DNA of 64,000 bases, taken from contig OZ246020.1 in the NCBI GenBank assembly GCA_965230795.1, positions 1,116,001-1,180,000 on the forward strand, read 5' to 3'. This DNA comes from PZPK01 sp965230795 (GTDB lineage Bacteria > Pseudomonadota > Gammaproteobacteria > Pseudomonadales > Oleiphilaceae). A program made the translations under genes and the position numbers. Positions within the stretch are counted from its first letter, which is position 1. Each line of letters starts with the position of its first letter. Positions 34,115-42,710 of the stretch are shown here, one piece after another. The notes beneath the pieces were generated by a model. That model was not told the origin of the DNA. It worked only from the letters and a program-made list of their open reading frames with translations, and did not search any database.

Positions 34115-36775
34115 ATGTTCACAGCCTTGAAGCAGAAGCTGATTCATTACGCGGTCTATCACCCAAGGACCATCATCAGCGTCATGACCTTATCCACTCT
34201 GGTGATCATTGCGCTGGCGGCATTACCGACCCTGATGCCGGAGCGACTGTCCATGCTGCCGGCCATTACCGTGGATACGGACCCGGAAAACATGTTGTCG
34301 GAAGACGAGCCGGTGCGGCAGTTTCATGATGTCGCCAAGGAACGCTTTGGCCTGTATGACATGATCGTGGTAGGGGTATTGAATGACAGTCATCCACAGG
34401 GGGTGTTCAACGCGCCGACCTTACAGCGCGTGTTTGATCTGACTGAATATGCCAAGGGCCTGAAGTGGAAGGATGAAGCCGGAAATACCCATGGAGTGGT
34501 CAGTATTGATGTGATGGCGCCATCCACCGTCGATAATATCGAGCAGGGTGGTTTGGGCAGCGTCAACTTTTCCTGGCTGATGCCTTCGCCGCCGCAGAAT
34601 GATGCCGAGGCACTGGCGGTGCTGAAAAAGGCGCAGAATCTGCCTTTCCTCAACGGTACTCTGGTTTCGGATGATGGCAAGGCGCTGGCGCTCTATCTTC
34701 CGATCACCGAGAAGGAAGTGTCCTATCGGATTCGAGAAGCCTTGCTCGACTATACGGCATCCTGGGAGTCGACGGGCGACCAGATACACATCACCGGTTT
34801 GCCGGTGGCGGAAGATACCTTCGGTGTTGAGATGTTTATCCAGATGGCCATCTCGGCGCCGCTGGCCATGTTGGTGATCTTTCTGTTGCTCTGGTATTTC
34901 TTCAAGCGGCTATCGCTGGTCGCCTCACCCATGATTCTGGCCATGGTATGTTCGCTTGCCACCATGGGCTTGCTAATCATCAGCGGGCATACCATTCACA
35001 TCATGAGTTCGATGATTCCCATCTTCATCATGCCCATTGCGGTGCTGGATGCGGTACATATTTTGTCTGAATTTTTTGATCTGTATCCGCGCTACAAGGA
35101 CCGCAAAAAAACCATTGAACATGTGCTGGATGAACTCTTTGCACCTATGCTGTTCACGACGCTGACCACCATGGCCGGCTTTGCGTCGCTGATGCTGACG
35201 CCGATTCCTCCGGTGCAGGTATTTGGCCTGTTTATCGCCATCGGTGTGTTTCTGGCCTGGTTGTGGACCATCCTGTTTATACCTGCTTACATCATGAGTT
35301 TGTCCGAGCATCGTCTGGAAGGCTATGGCGAGCATTCAAGTGACGACACGGCATCCGGCTTTCAACACGTCTTGCAGGGTTTTGGCCGTCTGACCTTTCA
35401 GGGGCCCGGCAAGGTAATTGTGGCCAGTGTCTTAGTGGCCATTACCGCCGGCATCGGCATCAGCAAGATCGAGGTCAACGACAACCCGATTCGCTGGTTC
35501 GAAGCGGACCATCCCATTCGTATCGCAGACGATGCCCTGAACAGTCATTTTGGCGGAACCTATATGGCGTATCTGGAATTGTCAGCGCCGGAAAAAGTCC
35601 AAGCCTTGCCTGTCGATCGCTTGCTTTCCCAGTTGGAGGCGCGCAAAGCCAGGGCCCTTGAGCTGGGTGATCCGGCAGCGCCTTACGAAGAGGTGGCCAG
35701 CTGGTTGCAGGCGAACGGAGACATTGCCGACGCCTTGTTTGCCTTGAAAAAACTTATCAACACCGGTGTCGATAGCGCAGACGGCGCCGCCTATTACAGC
35801 TGGGACGATCTGCAATTGTGGGTGTCCGAGCTGGAGCAGGCAGGAGAACTGTTCAAGCAGCCGGAGGTGCTGCGCTGGATGGATCAACTGCAGACGCATC
35901 TGCTAGGCATTGAGCAGGTCGGTAAGGTCAACGCACTCAATGATGTGGTCAAAACCGTCTATCGCGAGCTGCAACTGGGCGAGCCGGCACAGTTCCGTAT
36001 TCCGGATACGGCTAATGCGGTAGGGCAGACGCTGATCACCTATCAGAACAGTCACCGGCCCCAGGATTTGTGGCACTTCGTGACTCCGGACTATCGTCGC
36101 AGCGTGATGTGGTTGCAGTTGAGCAGTGGCGACAATCGAGATATGGAACAAGTGGTTGCCGCGCTGGATGCATTTGTGGCGGCGAATCCTGCACCGCAGG
36201 GCATCGAAGCGAACTGGTTTGGTCTCACCTACATCAATGTGGTGTGGCAGGACAAGATGGTAAACGGCATGCTCGATGCCTTTATGGGCTCGTTTGTGAT
36301 TGTGCTGATAATGATGGTCGTGCTGTTCCGTTCACCGCTTTTTGGCGTGCTGGCCTTGGTACCGCTGGCGCTGACCGTAGGCTTGATCTACGGCATTATC
36401 GGTTTGATCGGCAAAGACTATGATATGCCGGTGGCGGTATTGAGTGCCCTCAGTCTGGGTTTGGCGGTGGACTATGCGATTCACTTTCTGGCGCGTTCGC
36501 GGGAGCTGGTGAAGCGGGAAGGCAGCTGGCAGGCCGCCTTGTCCAAGGTCTTTGGTGAGCCGGCTCAGGCGATTGCGCGCAATGCCATCGTGCTCGGCGC
36601 GGGGTTCCTGCCGCTGCTGTTGGCGCCACTGGTACCGTATCAAACGGTAGGTATCTTTATCGCCTCCATCATTGTAAGCGCGGGCCTTGCCACGCTGCTC
36701 ATTTTGCCTGCGGCACTGACCCTGCTGCGAGGCCTGGTATTTAAAACGGCTGTATCCGAACAGGGAGAGCACTGA
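34115..36775 (+). CDS. RND/MMPL-family transporter
   Basis: The 886-residue inner-membrane protein has two repeats, each with one helix, a large periplasmic loop (about 50-240 and 430-700) and a cluster of five helices, as in MMPL and HpnN-like RND exporters. Segments such as PIFIMPIAVLDAVHILSEFFDL and ALSLGLAVDYAIHFLARSR carry the in-membrane Asp expected for proton coupling. The family exports lipids or hydrophobic molecules. The ATG at 34115 is preferred, with GGAG upstream; an in-frame ATG at 34097 precedes it. The next gene, a LolA-like periplasmic protein, starts 2 bases after its stop, and an outer-membrane protein gene follows. Confidence 0.88.
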   Translation: MFTALKQKLIHYAVYHPRTIISVMTLSTLVIIALAALPTLMPERLSMLPAITVDTDPENMLSEDEPVRQFHDVAKERFGLYDMIVVGVLNDSHPQGVFNAPTLQRVFDLTEYAKGLKWKDEAGNTHGVVSIDVMAPSTVDNIEQGGLGSVNFSWLMPSPPQNDAEALAVLKKAQNLPFLNGTLVSDDGKALALYLPITEKEVSYRIREALLDYTASWESTGDQIHITGLPVAEDTFGVEMFIQMAISAPLAMLVIFLLLWYFFKRLSLVASPMILAMVCSLATMGLLIISGHTIHIMSSMIPIFIMPIAVLDAVHILSEFFDLYPRYKDRKKTIEHVLDELFAPMLFTTLTTMAGFASLMLTPIPPVQVFGLFIAIGVFLAWLWTILFIPAYIMSLSEHRLEGYGEHSSDDTASGFQHVLQGFGRLTFQGPGKVIVASVLVAITAGIGISKIEVNDNPIRWFEADHPIRIADDALNSHFGGTYMAYLELSAPEKVQALPVDRLLSQLEARKARALELGDPAAPYEEVASWLQANGDIADALFALKKLINTGVDSADGAAYYSWDDLQLWVSELEQAGELFKQPEVLRWMDQLQTHLLGIEQVGKVNALNDVVKTVYRELQLGEPAQFRIPDTANAVGQTLITYQNSHRPQDLWHFVTPDYRRSVMWLQLSSGDNRDMEQVVAALDAFVAANPAPQGIEANWFGLTYINVVWQDKMVNGMLDAFMGSFVIVLIMMVVLFRSPLFGVLALVPLALTVGLIYGIIGLIGKDYDMPVAVLSALSLGLAVDYAIHFLARSRELVKREGSWQAALSKVFGEPAQAIARNAIVLGAGFLPLLLAPLVPYQTVGIFIASIIVSAGLATLLILPAALTLLRGLVFKTAVSEQGEH

Positions 36776-36776
36776 T

Positions 36777-37598
36777 ATGAAAACGATCCTCAATAGCATT
36801 GCCTTGCTGCTGGGTCTGGCGTCATCCATTGTACTGGCTGACGATACGATACCCAGTGTCGATGATATTGTTCATCGCACCAATCAGGTTGCCTATTATC
36901 AGGGCAAAGATGGACGTGCTCAGGTGAGCATGGCTATTACCGACAGCCAGGGTCGCAGCCGCGAACGCCGCTTTACCATTCTGCGCAGGGACATCAGTGA
37001 CAGTGATGAGATTGCTGGCGGCGCCTACCAGAGTGATCAGCAGTTCTATGTGTATTTTCAGCGGCCCGCCGATGTCAACAAAATGGCCTTTCTGGTGTGG
37101 AAGCATCTGGATCGGGATGATGACCGCTGGCTGTATTTGCCAGCGCTGGATCTGGTCAAACGCATCGCCGCGGCCGACCAACGCACGAGCTTTGTGGGCT
37201 CGGATTATTTCTATGAGGATGTCAGTGGTCGCAGTCTTGATGCCGATCAGCATGAGCTTTTGGAAGTGACCGACACGTATTACGTCATCAAGAATACCCC
37301 GAAAGCACCCGAGACGGTGGAGTTTGGGCACTATGTCATGTACATCCACAAGGCCAGTTTTATCCCGGTTCAGACCGAATACTTCGATAAGTCCGGTGAG
37401 AAATACCGTATCGCCACGGTGATGAAGGTGGAGAACATTCAGGGCTTCACCACGGTCACCGAGGCCAGCATGGAAGACCTGCGCTCCGGCAGTAAAACCG
37501 TGGTGTCCTACGATCGGGTGGAATACGACATCGGCCTGCCTGAAGACATTTTCAGCGAACGCTTCCTGCGTCGCGCACCGGTTCAGTATCTGCGCTAA
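36777..37598 (+). CDS. LolA-like outer-membrane lipoprotein-sorting family protein
   Basis: The 273-residue protein has a signal peptide (MKTILNSIALLLGLASSIVLA). Its mature domain is of the LolA/LolB-like half-barrel type used to carry acyl chains in a hydrophobic groove: RRFTILRRDI, YVYFQRPADVNKMAFLVWKH, DDDRWLYLPALDLVKRIAA, YFYEDVSGRSL. Such proteins regularly accompany MMPL-type RND transporters. Here it should shuttle a lipid-like cargo across the periplasm between the RND pump and the outer-membrane protein encoded next. It is tightly coupled to its neighbours (2 bases before, 14 after). Confidence 0.82.
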   Translation: MKTILNSIALLLGLASSIVLADDTIPSVDDIVHRTNQVAYYQGKDGRAQVSMAITDSQGRSRERRFTILRRDISDSDEIAGGAYQSDQQFYVYFQRPADVNKMAFLVWKHLDRDDDRWLYLPALDLVKRIAAADQRTSFVGSDYFYEDVSGRSLDADQHELLEVTDTYYVIKNTPKAPETVEFGHYVMYIHKASFIPVQTEYFDKSGEKYRIATVMKVENIQGFTTVTEASMEDLRSGSKTVVSYDRVEYDIGLPEDIFSERFLRRAPVQYLR

Positions 37599-37612
37599 TC
37601 AGGGTGGAGTTC

Positions 37613-39043
37613 ATGAATCGATTACTGCCAACAGTCGTTTCCTGGGGCATTGGCCTATGTCTGGTGTTGGCTGCTGGCCTTGCTTTGTCGGCACCGCCGC
37701 CTTTGCCTCCCGGCCTGGGAGAACCTTCACAACCGAAGGCTAGCAGTGGTCCGGCCCTGCCGCCGGGGCTTGGCGCACCCGGGATTCCAGAAAGCAAACA
37801 AGCTCTGGCGGGTAACGATAAGGCAGATCCCATCGCCTTTTCTCCCTGGACCTTCACCGGCTTTCTGGAAGCGCGTGCGGGGGGACGCACCCGTCACGAT
37901 CCGGATCAAGCCACCACATCCATTGAGGAAGCGCGCGTCAATGGCACACTGGACTACCAGCAAACGGTTTTTAGTGCGCGGTTGAGTGCCGATGCCCTTG
38001 TGGATGATGAATCGAATTCTGCGCACCCGAGATTGAATCAGGGCAAGGGCTGGCCGGATCTGCGCGAGGCCTGGGTGCTATGGCCTGCCGCATCGTGGAT
38101 CGATGTCAAAGCCGGGCGTCAGATTCTTACCTGGGGCGTTGGCGATCAGCTCTTCATCAACGATCTCTTTCCCAAGGACTGGAACAGTTTCTTTCTCGGG
38201 CGTGACCAGAGCTACCTGAAAGCGCCTTCGGATGCCCTGAAGCTGGCGCTGTATAGCTATGTCGCCAATGTGGATCTCATCTGGGTGCCGGAGTTTGATG
38301 CCGATCGCTATATTGATGGCGAGCGCATTTCGTTTTTTAATCCGACGGTGGGTGAGGTGAGTGGCTCGCCAGAGGGGATTGATGTGCGGCGCCCCAATCA
38401 GGATGAGTTTGCCTTGCGTGTTTATCGCAATCTGGCGGGGACGGAAGTGGCGGCGTATCTGTATTCCGGATACTGGAAAAGCCCCAACAGTATTGATCCG
38501 GTCACCGGCGATTTCCTGTTCCCGGATCTGAATTTCTACGGTGCCAGCGTGCGGGGGAATCTGTTGGGTGGCGTGGCGTCTGCCGAGATTGGCCGGTATG
38601 ACTCCCGCGATGACAAGGACGGCGATAATGCCTTTATCGCCAATAGCGAGACCCGATTGCTGCTGGGCTATGAGCGTGAGTTGCTGCCAAACCTGACGGG
38701 CGGTCTGCAATATTACGTGGAGCGCATGGAAGATTTTGATGCCTATATCGACTCGCAGAAGGCCATCGGGGCAATACAGGGTATTCGCGATCATTATCGT
38801 CAGATATGGACGCTGCGTCTGACCTGGCTGACCCTGAACCAGAATCTCAGCAGCTCGTTGTTTACCTACTACTCACCCAGTGACCATGACGCCTATTTTC
38901 AGCCGAAGGTACAGTACAAAGTGTCGGATCAGTGGCAAGTGACGGTCGGCGCGAATCAGTTTATCGGTGACGAAGCCGATACCTTCTTTGGCCAGTTCGA
39001 GCGCACGTCCAATGTCTATGCGGCGCTACGCTACTCGTTCTAG
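37613..39043 (+). CDS. outer-membrane beta-barrel protein of an RND-associated system
   Basis: The 476-residue protein begins with a signal peptide (hydrophobic to about residue 26, cleaved after LALSA). A Pro/Gly-rich linker with two PPLPPGLG-like repeats (about 28-58) follows. The rest alternates beta-strand patterns and ends in Tyr-Ser-Phe, the terminal-aromatic signal for barrel insertion. Segments such as VKAGRQILTWGVGDQLFIND resemble DUF1302/alginate-export type porins. It probably forms the outer-membrane component for the upstream RND and LolA-like proteins. The ATG at 37613 is preferred; a GTG at 37604 is in frame. Confidence 0.75.
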   Translation: MNRLLPTVVSWGIGLCLVLAAGLALSAPPPLPPGLGEPSQPKASSGPALPPGLGAPGIPESKQALAGNDKADPIAFSPWTFTGFLEARAGGRTRHDPDQATTSIEEARVNGTLDYQQTVFSARLSADALVDDESNSAHPRLNQGKGWPDLREAWVLWPAASWIDVKAGRQILTWGVGDQLFINDLFPKDWNSFFLGRDQSYLKAPSDALKLALYSYVANVDLIWVPEFDADRYIDGERISFFNPTVGEVSGSPEGIDVRRPNQDEFALRVYRNLAGTEVAAYLYSGYWKSPNSIDPVTGDFLFPDLNFYGASVRGNLLGGVASAEIGRYDSRDDKDGDNAFIANSETRLLLGYERELLPNLTGGLQYYVERMEDFDAYIDSQKAIGAIQGIRDHYRQIWTLRLTWLTLNQNLSSSLFTYYSPSDHDAYFQPKVQYKVSDQWQVTVGANQFIGDEADTFFGQFERTSNVYAALRYSF

Positions 39044-39046
39044 TCC

Positions 39047-40444
39047 TCAGGAATCCTGGCTGCCTTCGTCCGGCATTTCACTGCGGTCGACGGTGCAGTA
39101 GAGCGTGCCGCTTTTGAGCTGTGCCTGAATAGCTTCACCCGGCGCTACCTGATCGGCCCGGGTCAGGACCCGCTGTGACTCACTGCCAACAATGGCATAG
39201 CCTCGCCCCAGCGTCGCCAGCGGACTTGCCGTGTTAAGCGTTTGCGCTAGCAGAGACAAGCGATTGCGGGCTTTTTCCAAGCGTGCCGTTTGCGCCTGTA
39301 TCAGACGCGAATGCAGATAATCGATCTTTTCCTGTTGCCGCGCCAGACGATCCGCCGGATGCTGTTTGTCGAGCCGTAGACCTGCCGAATCGACACGATG
39401 AGTGGCCGCTTGCAGATGTTGGCGCATGCTGACATGCAGGCGTTGCAGCAATTCTTCCAGACGCGTGACCTTGTCCCGCAGGGCATCGCCCGGATGCTTG
39501 ATGTGGCGGCGGAGGTTGCTGACCCGTTCCGCCAGTCGTCGCAGTGTCAGGTTCATGTTATGCGTGAGGCGCTGGAGCTGGCCGTCGAGAAACTGCATCA
39601 GTTCATATTGATCCGGTGTGACCTTTTCGGCGGCGGCGGAAGGTGTTGGCGCACGGTAATCGGCGACCCAGTCGGCGATGGTGACATCGGTTTCGTGGCC
39701 CACGGCACTGACGATGGGCAAGTCACTGGCATAAATGGCGCGGGCAACAACTTCTTCATTAAAGGCCCAGAGATCTTCCAGCGAACCGCCACCGCGGCCA
39801 ACAATCAAGACATCGCCCAATTGTTCCCGATTGGCCAGTTCAATGGCCCGGGCGATTGCCTGTGCGGCCCCGTCGCCCTGAACCATGACCGGAATCAACA
39901 AAATTTCGCTGGCGGGAAAGCGTCGCCCGGTCACCGAAATAATGTCATGAATCACGGCGCCGGTGGCAGAGGTGATTACGACGATGCGCTGGTTTAGACC
40001 GGGGATCGGCTTCTTGTGAGCCGGGTCGAATAAACCTTCCTGGCTGAGCTTGAGCTTCAGGGCTTCAAAGGCGGCCTGCAACTGACCCAGACCTGCCGGT
40101 TCAATGTGTTCAACAATGAGTTGATAGTCACCGCGCCCCTCATACAAGCTGACCTTGGCGCGGACGATGATCTGGTCGCCTTCCTTGGGAATGAACTTCA
40201 GTCGCTGGTTGAAACCGCGGAACATGGCGCAGCGCACCTGGGCTTTGTCATCCTTCAGCGAAAAATACCAGTGGCCGGAACCGGGACGCGACAGACTGGA
40301 CAGCTCACCCATCACCCACACCTGACCCAGACTGACCTCCAGCAAACGCTTGGCCTGGCGGTTCAGTTCGGATACCGAAATGGCCTGCTTCATGGCAGGG
40401 TTGGCTAAGGAGGGATTGGCAGACGCATGTGGTTCGACATTCAT
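39047..40444 (-). CDS. xseA: exodeoxyribonuclease VII large subunit
   Basis: XseA is the catalytic subunit of exonuclease VII, which degrades single-stranded DNA into oligonucleotides together with XseB. The protein of about 465 residues has the N-terminal OB-fold (VSELNRQAKRLLE, VWVMGELSSLSRPGSGHWYF). The catalytic domain follows with VVITSATGAVIHDI, DVLIVGRGGGSLEDLWAFNEE and VSAVGHETDVTIADWVAD, and then a long coiled-coil region (about 300-420). The ATG at 40444 is one of two plausible starts (also 40393). It is convergent with the outer-membrane protein gene, 3 bases away. In many gammaproteobacteria it lies next to guaB, which is 14 kb away here. Confidence 0.95.
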   Translation of the reverse strand: MNVEPHASANPSLANPAMKQAISVSELNRQAKRLLEVSLGQVWVMGELSSLSRPGSGHWYFSLKDDKAQVRCAMFRGFNQRLKFIPKEGDQIIVRAKVSLYEGRGDYQLIVEHIEPAGLGQLQAAFEALKLKLSQEGLFDPAHKKPIPGLNQRIVVITSATGAVIHDIISVTGRRFPASEILLIPVMVQGDGAAQAIARAIELANREQLGDVLIVGRGGGSLEDLWAFNEEVVARAIYASDLPIVSAVGHETDVTIADWVADYRAPTPSAAAEKVTPDQYELMQFLDGQLQRLTHNMNLTLRRLAERVSNLRRHIKHPGDALRDKVTRLEELLQRLHVSMRQHLQAATHRVDSAGLRLDKQHPADRLARQQEKIDYLHSRLIQAQTARLEKARNRLSLLAQTLNTASPLATLGRGYAIVGSESQRVLTRADQVAPGEAIQAQLKSGTLYCTVDRSEMPDEGSQDS

Positions 40445-40509
40445 AGCAAGTTCAGACAGCAACTCAACTCAGGGATTTGAGGCGTGAGTGTAGCAGATTT
40501 CGGCCCGTA

Positions 40510-41196
40510 TTAGTCTGCCGAAGGCTGCGCCTGCATGTCGTCATGCAGAGACCGGCCGGCTGTCTTGTTCTGCTGGTCCCCCGAAAGATGCGGATAGGCG
40601 GCGCGCACCGCATCGAGTATCTGCTGATGGGGAACGCTGGCAAAGACACCGTGATCGGCGAGATATTCCATATGCTGTTCGCCGGAATCATTGAATTCGT
40701 GGAAGATGGAGTCCTTGCGACCATCAAATTCCAGCGGAGCCACCTTCATCAAACGGCACAGGCGGCGGTCAAAGGCGGGTGTTGCCTTGACCCACTTACC
40801 GTTCAGGTACAGGTCTATATAGCCGTGCATGACAAACACATCGCTTTGCAGGTATTCCAGAAACTGTGGGCTCGCCAGATGATTGCGCACGTCCGCCAGT
40901 CCAAGACGGGCAGGAATACCTTTGGCCCGGCATAGCGCCCCCAGCAATACGGCTTTGGGAATGCAGTAGGACTCGCCCTGTTGCAAACAGTAGCTGGCCG
41001 AAAAGGTATGCGGCTCCGCCTTGAAGGTATAGGCGTTGTAGTTGATCTCATCGCGCACAAAACGATACAGAGCCACCGCCTGTTCGATGGGCTCATCCAC
41101 GTCCCGGGTCAGTTCTTCAGCCAGGGCGTTTACGGCAGGGTGGTCATGATCAAAAAAGGCATCGGCAGCCAGATAGTCGTCAAAGGTATTCGGCAT
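40510..41196 (-). CDS. transglutaminase-like cysteine peptidase family protein
   Basis: The 228-residue cytoplasmic protein contains a transglutaminase-like domain. The catalytic Cys lies in GESYCIPKAVLLGALCRAKG, the His in VMHGYIDLYLNGKW and the Asp in TPAFDRRLC. The domain is preceded by the typical ALYRFVRDEINYN segment. Relatives are peptidases or amidases with mostly unknown substrates. There is no signal peptide. The start ATG at 41196 is preferred to a GTG at 41202. Confidence 0.82.
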   Translation of the reverse strand: MPNTFDDYLAADAFFDHDHPAVNALAEELTRDVDEPIEQAVALYRFVRDEINYNAYTFKAEPHTFSASYCLQQGESYCIPKAVLLGALCRAKGIPARLGLADVRNHLASPQFLEYLQSDVFVMHGYIDLYLNGKWVKATPAFDRRLCRLMKVAPLEFDGRKDSIFHEFNDSGEQHMEYLADHGVFASVPHQQILDAVRAAYPHLSGDQQNKTAGRSLHDDMQAQPSAD

Positions 41197-41802
41197 GGTC
41201 ACGTGAGTCTGCTTGTTTATATGAAATGCTTCAATACTAGCGCAACGCTCAGTGAGATAAAGGGCTTCGGTGGAATGGAGTGTTGTTGGGGGCGGTTACG
41301 GGATCAGGGTGTGGATACGTCAATCATTTCTTTCATTGATGTGCCGGGACTCGACGGTCCCGGAAACAATTTGTTTACGGCAGTGCAAAAAATGTTTGCT
41401 TTCGCCACCCCAGCATAACAACTGCAACCGTCATTCCTGCGAAGGCAGGAATCCATTGTTTTAATCTCTTGAACTTGCACCGTTGCTTCGCTTGAGGAAT
41501 CGTAGTGTCCAGAATGTCTTGGATTGAAGGTCAAAACATTAGGCTCCCGCCTGCGCGGGAGCGACGAGCGTGAGGGATGAGCAGCTGTTTGGGAGCGACG
41601 GAGTGGGGGATAGGCGGCGGATGAGGGTTGCTCGCTGGGGAGCGACGAATGTGGGAGATGGTTGGTGGTTCACGCGCGACGCGTTTGGATTAGTGCGCCA
41701 GTGCCAGCTCAACTGCAGTGGATTCCCGACGGGTGTGCAGTAGGTAAAAATATCGATTTCTTCGAAGGCAGATAGCAAGCGAATGTGAGAAGATGCCTGC
41801 CC
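41197..41802. repeat. 600-base gene-free region with dispersed and degenerate repeats
   Basis: No convincing gene lies here. A hairpin CCGGGAC-N6-GTCCCGG occupies 41344-41363. At about 41429-41455 lies TCATTCCTGCGAAGGCAGGA, the palindromic head of the dispersed repeat seen at 18938. At 41543-41567 is GGCTCCCGCCTGCGCGGGAG, a related palindrome. It is followed to about 41670 by degenerate direct repeats of GGGAGCGACG with G-rich spacers. The short open frames in this stretch are translations of these repeats. Confidence 0.7.
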
Positions 41803-42195
41803 ATGTACCCAATTATCAAACACCTCCATATTCTCTTCGTTGTGTTATCCATTACCGGTTTTATCGCTCGTGTAGTGGTTTTGCAGCTGTCGCGGACACG
41901 TCCCCGAATGCAGGGCTGGACGCAGAGTCTCTGGTTCAAGGTGGCGCCCCATATCAACGATACCCTGCTGTTGGCGGCGGCGATTGCACTGGCTGTATAC
42001 GCCAATTTTAATCCCCTTGAGCAGCCCTGGCTGGCGGCGAAGATCATAGCACTGGTGGTGTATGTGGGCTTGGGTGCGCAGGTGATCAAACAGCGGGGCT
42101 CGCCGTTGAGGCAGGGGATCTGTTTCGTCGCGGCGCTGGCCTGTTTCGCTTATATCGTTGCGGTGGCACTGAGCAAGCAGGTGCTGTTTTTTTAG
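41803..42195 (+). CDS. SirB2 family membrane protein
   Basis: The 130-residue protein has four hydrophobic helices and the SirB2-type opening YPIIKHLHILFVVLSITGF, with a paired His (KHLHI) in helix one and TRPRMQGWTQSLWFKVAPHI between helices one and two. The family is common in Proteobacteria and has no secure function; conserved His residues hint at haem or metal binding. The ATG at 41803 is chosen over a GTG at 41785. Confidence 0.82.
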   Translation: MYPIIKHLHILFVVLSITGFIARVVVLQLSRTRPRMQGWTQSLWFKVAPHINDTLLLAAAIALAVYANFNPLEQPWLAAKIIALVVYVGLGAQVIKQRGSPLRQGICFVAALACFAYIVAVALSKQVLFF

Positions 42196-42269
42196 ACTTT
42201 ATTTACGCAGCAGAATATTCTTCTGCTCATGCCCCTCGAACCTTTCACCGGTAGCTTTTGGACTCAACG

Positions 42270-42653
42270 ATGAATCAAGATGAACTGGATGCAGTACTGA
42301 ATTGCAGTTGTGAAGAGCGCTACGACTATTTCCTCAGTGTCGTGGAGGAAGAAAGAGATATCTGGATTCTGGTGAATGCCGATCAACACTTTCTCAAACT
42401 GTATGCGGAAGAGGATGGCTTTGAATACTGTCCCGTTTGGCCAAGTGCAGATTTCGCCAAGGCCTATGCCCAGGGTGAGCCGGGATTAAGTCCGAAAAGC
42501 ATTTCCTTGCCGGCGTTTTTGAAAAAATGGGTACCGGGTTTAACCCGCGACGATATCGAAGTGGGTGTGATGCCCGGGCTCGATAAAAGTGTCTGGATCA
42601 CCGCTGCTGAGGAACTGGCGCGAGATCTCAAAGATGATGGCTTCGGTTTCTGA
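42270..42653 (+). CDS. DUF2750 family protein
   Basis: The 127-residue acidic cytoplasmic protein matches DUF2750 in size and pattern: YDYFLSVVEEERDIWILVN, CPVWPSADFAKAYA, SISLPAFLKKWVPGL and VGVMPGLDKSVW. The family often acts as a stand-alone domain and its function is unknown to me. The ATG at 42270 replaces an in-frame TTG at 42258. Confidence 0.78.
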   Translation: MNQDELDAVLNCSCEERYDYFLSVVEEERDIWILVNADQHFLKLYAEEDGFEYCPVWPSADFAKAYAQGEPGLSPKSISLPAFLKKWVPGLTRDDIEVGVMPGLDKSVWITAAEELARDLKDDGFGF

Positions 42654-42710
42654 TGTCGCTTAACAACAGAAGCGCGACAGACTCCCTGCCTGCCGCGGCT
42701 CCGCTTATGT

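Noticed and set aside
41304..41770. Short open frames between the transglutaminase-like and SirB2 genes
   Set aside because: They translate palindromic and direct repeats and lack start signals.
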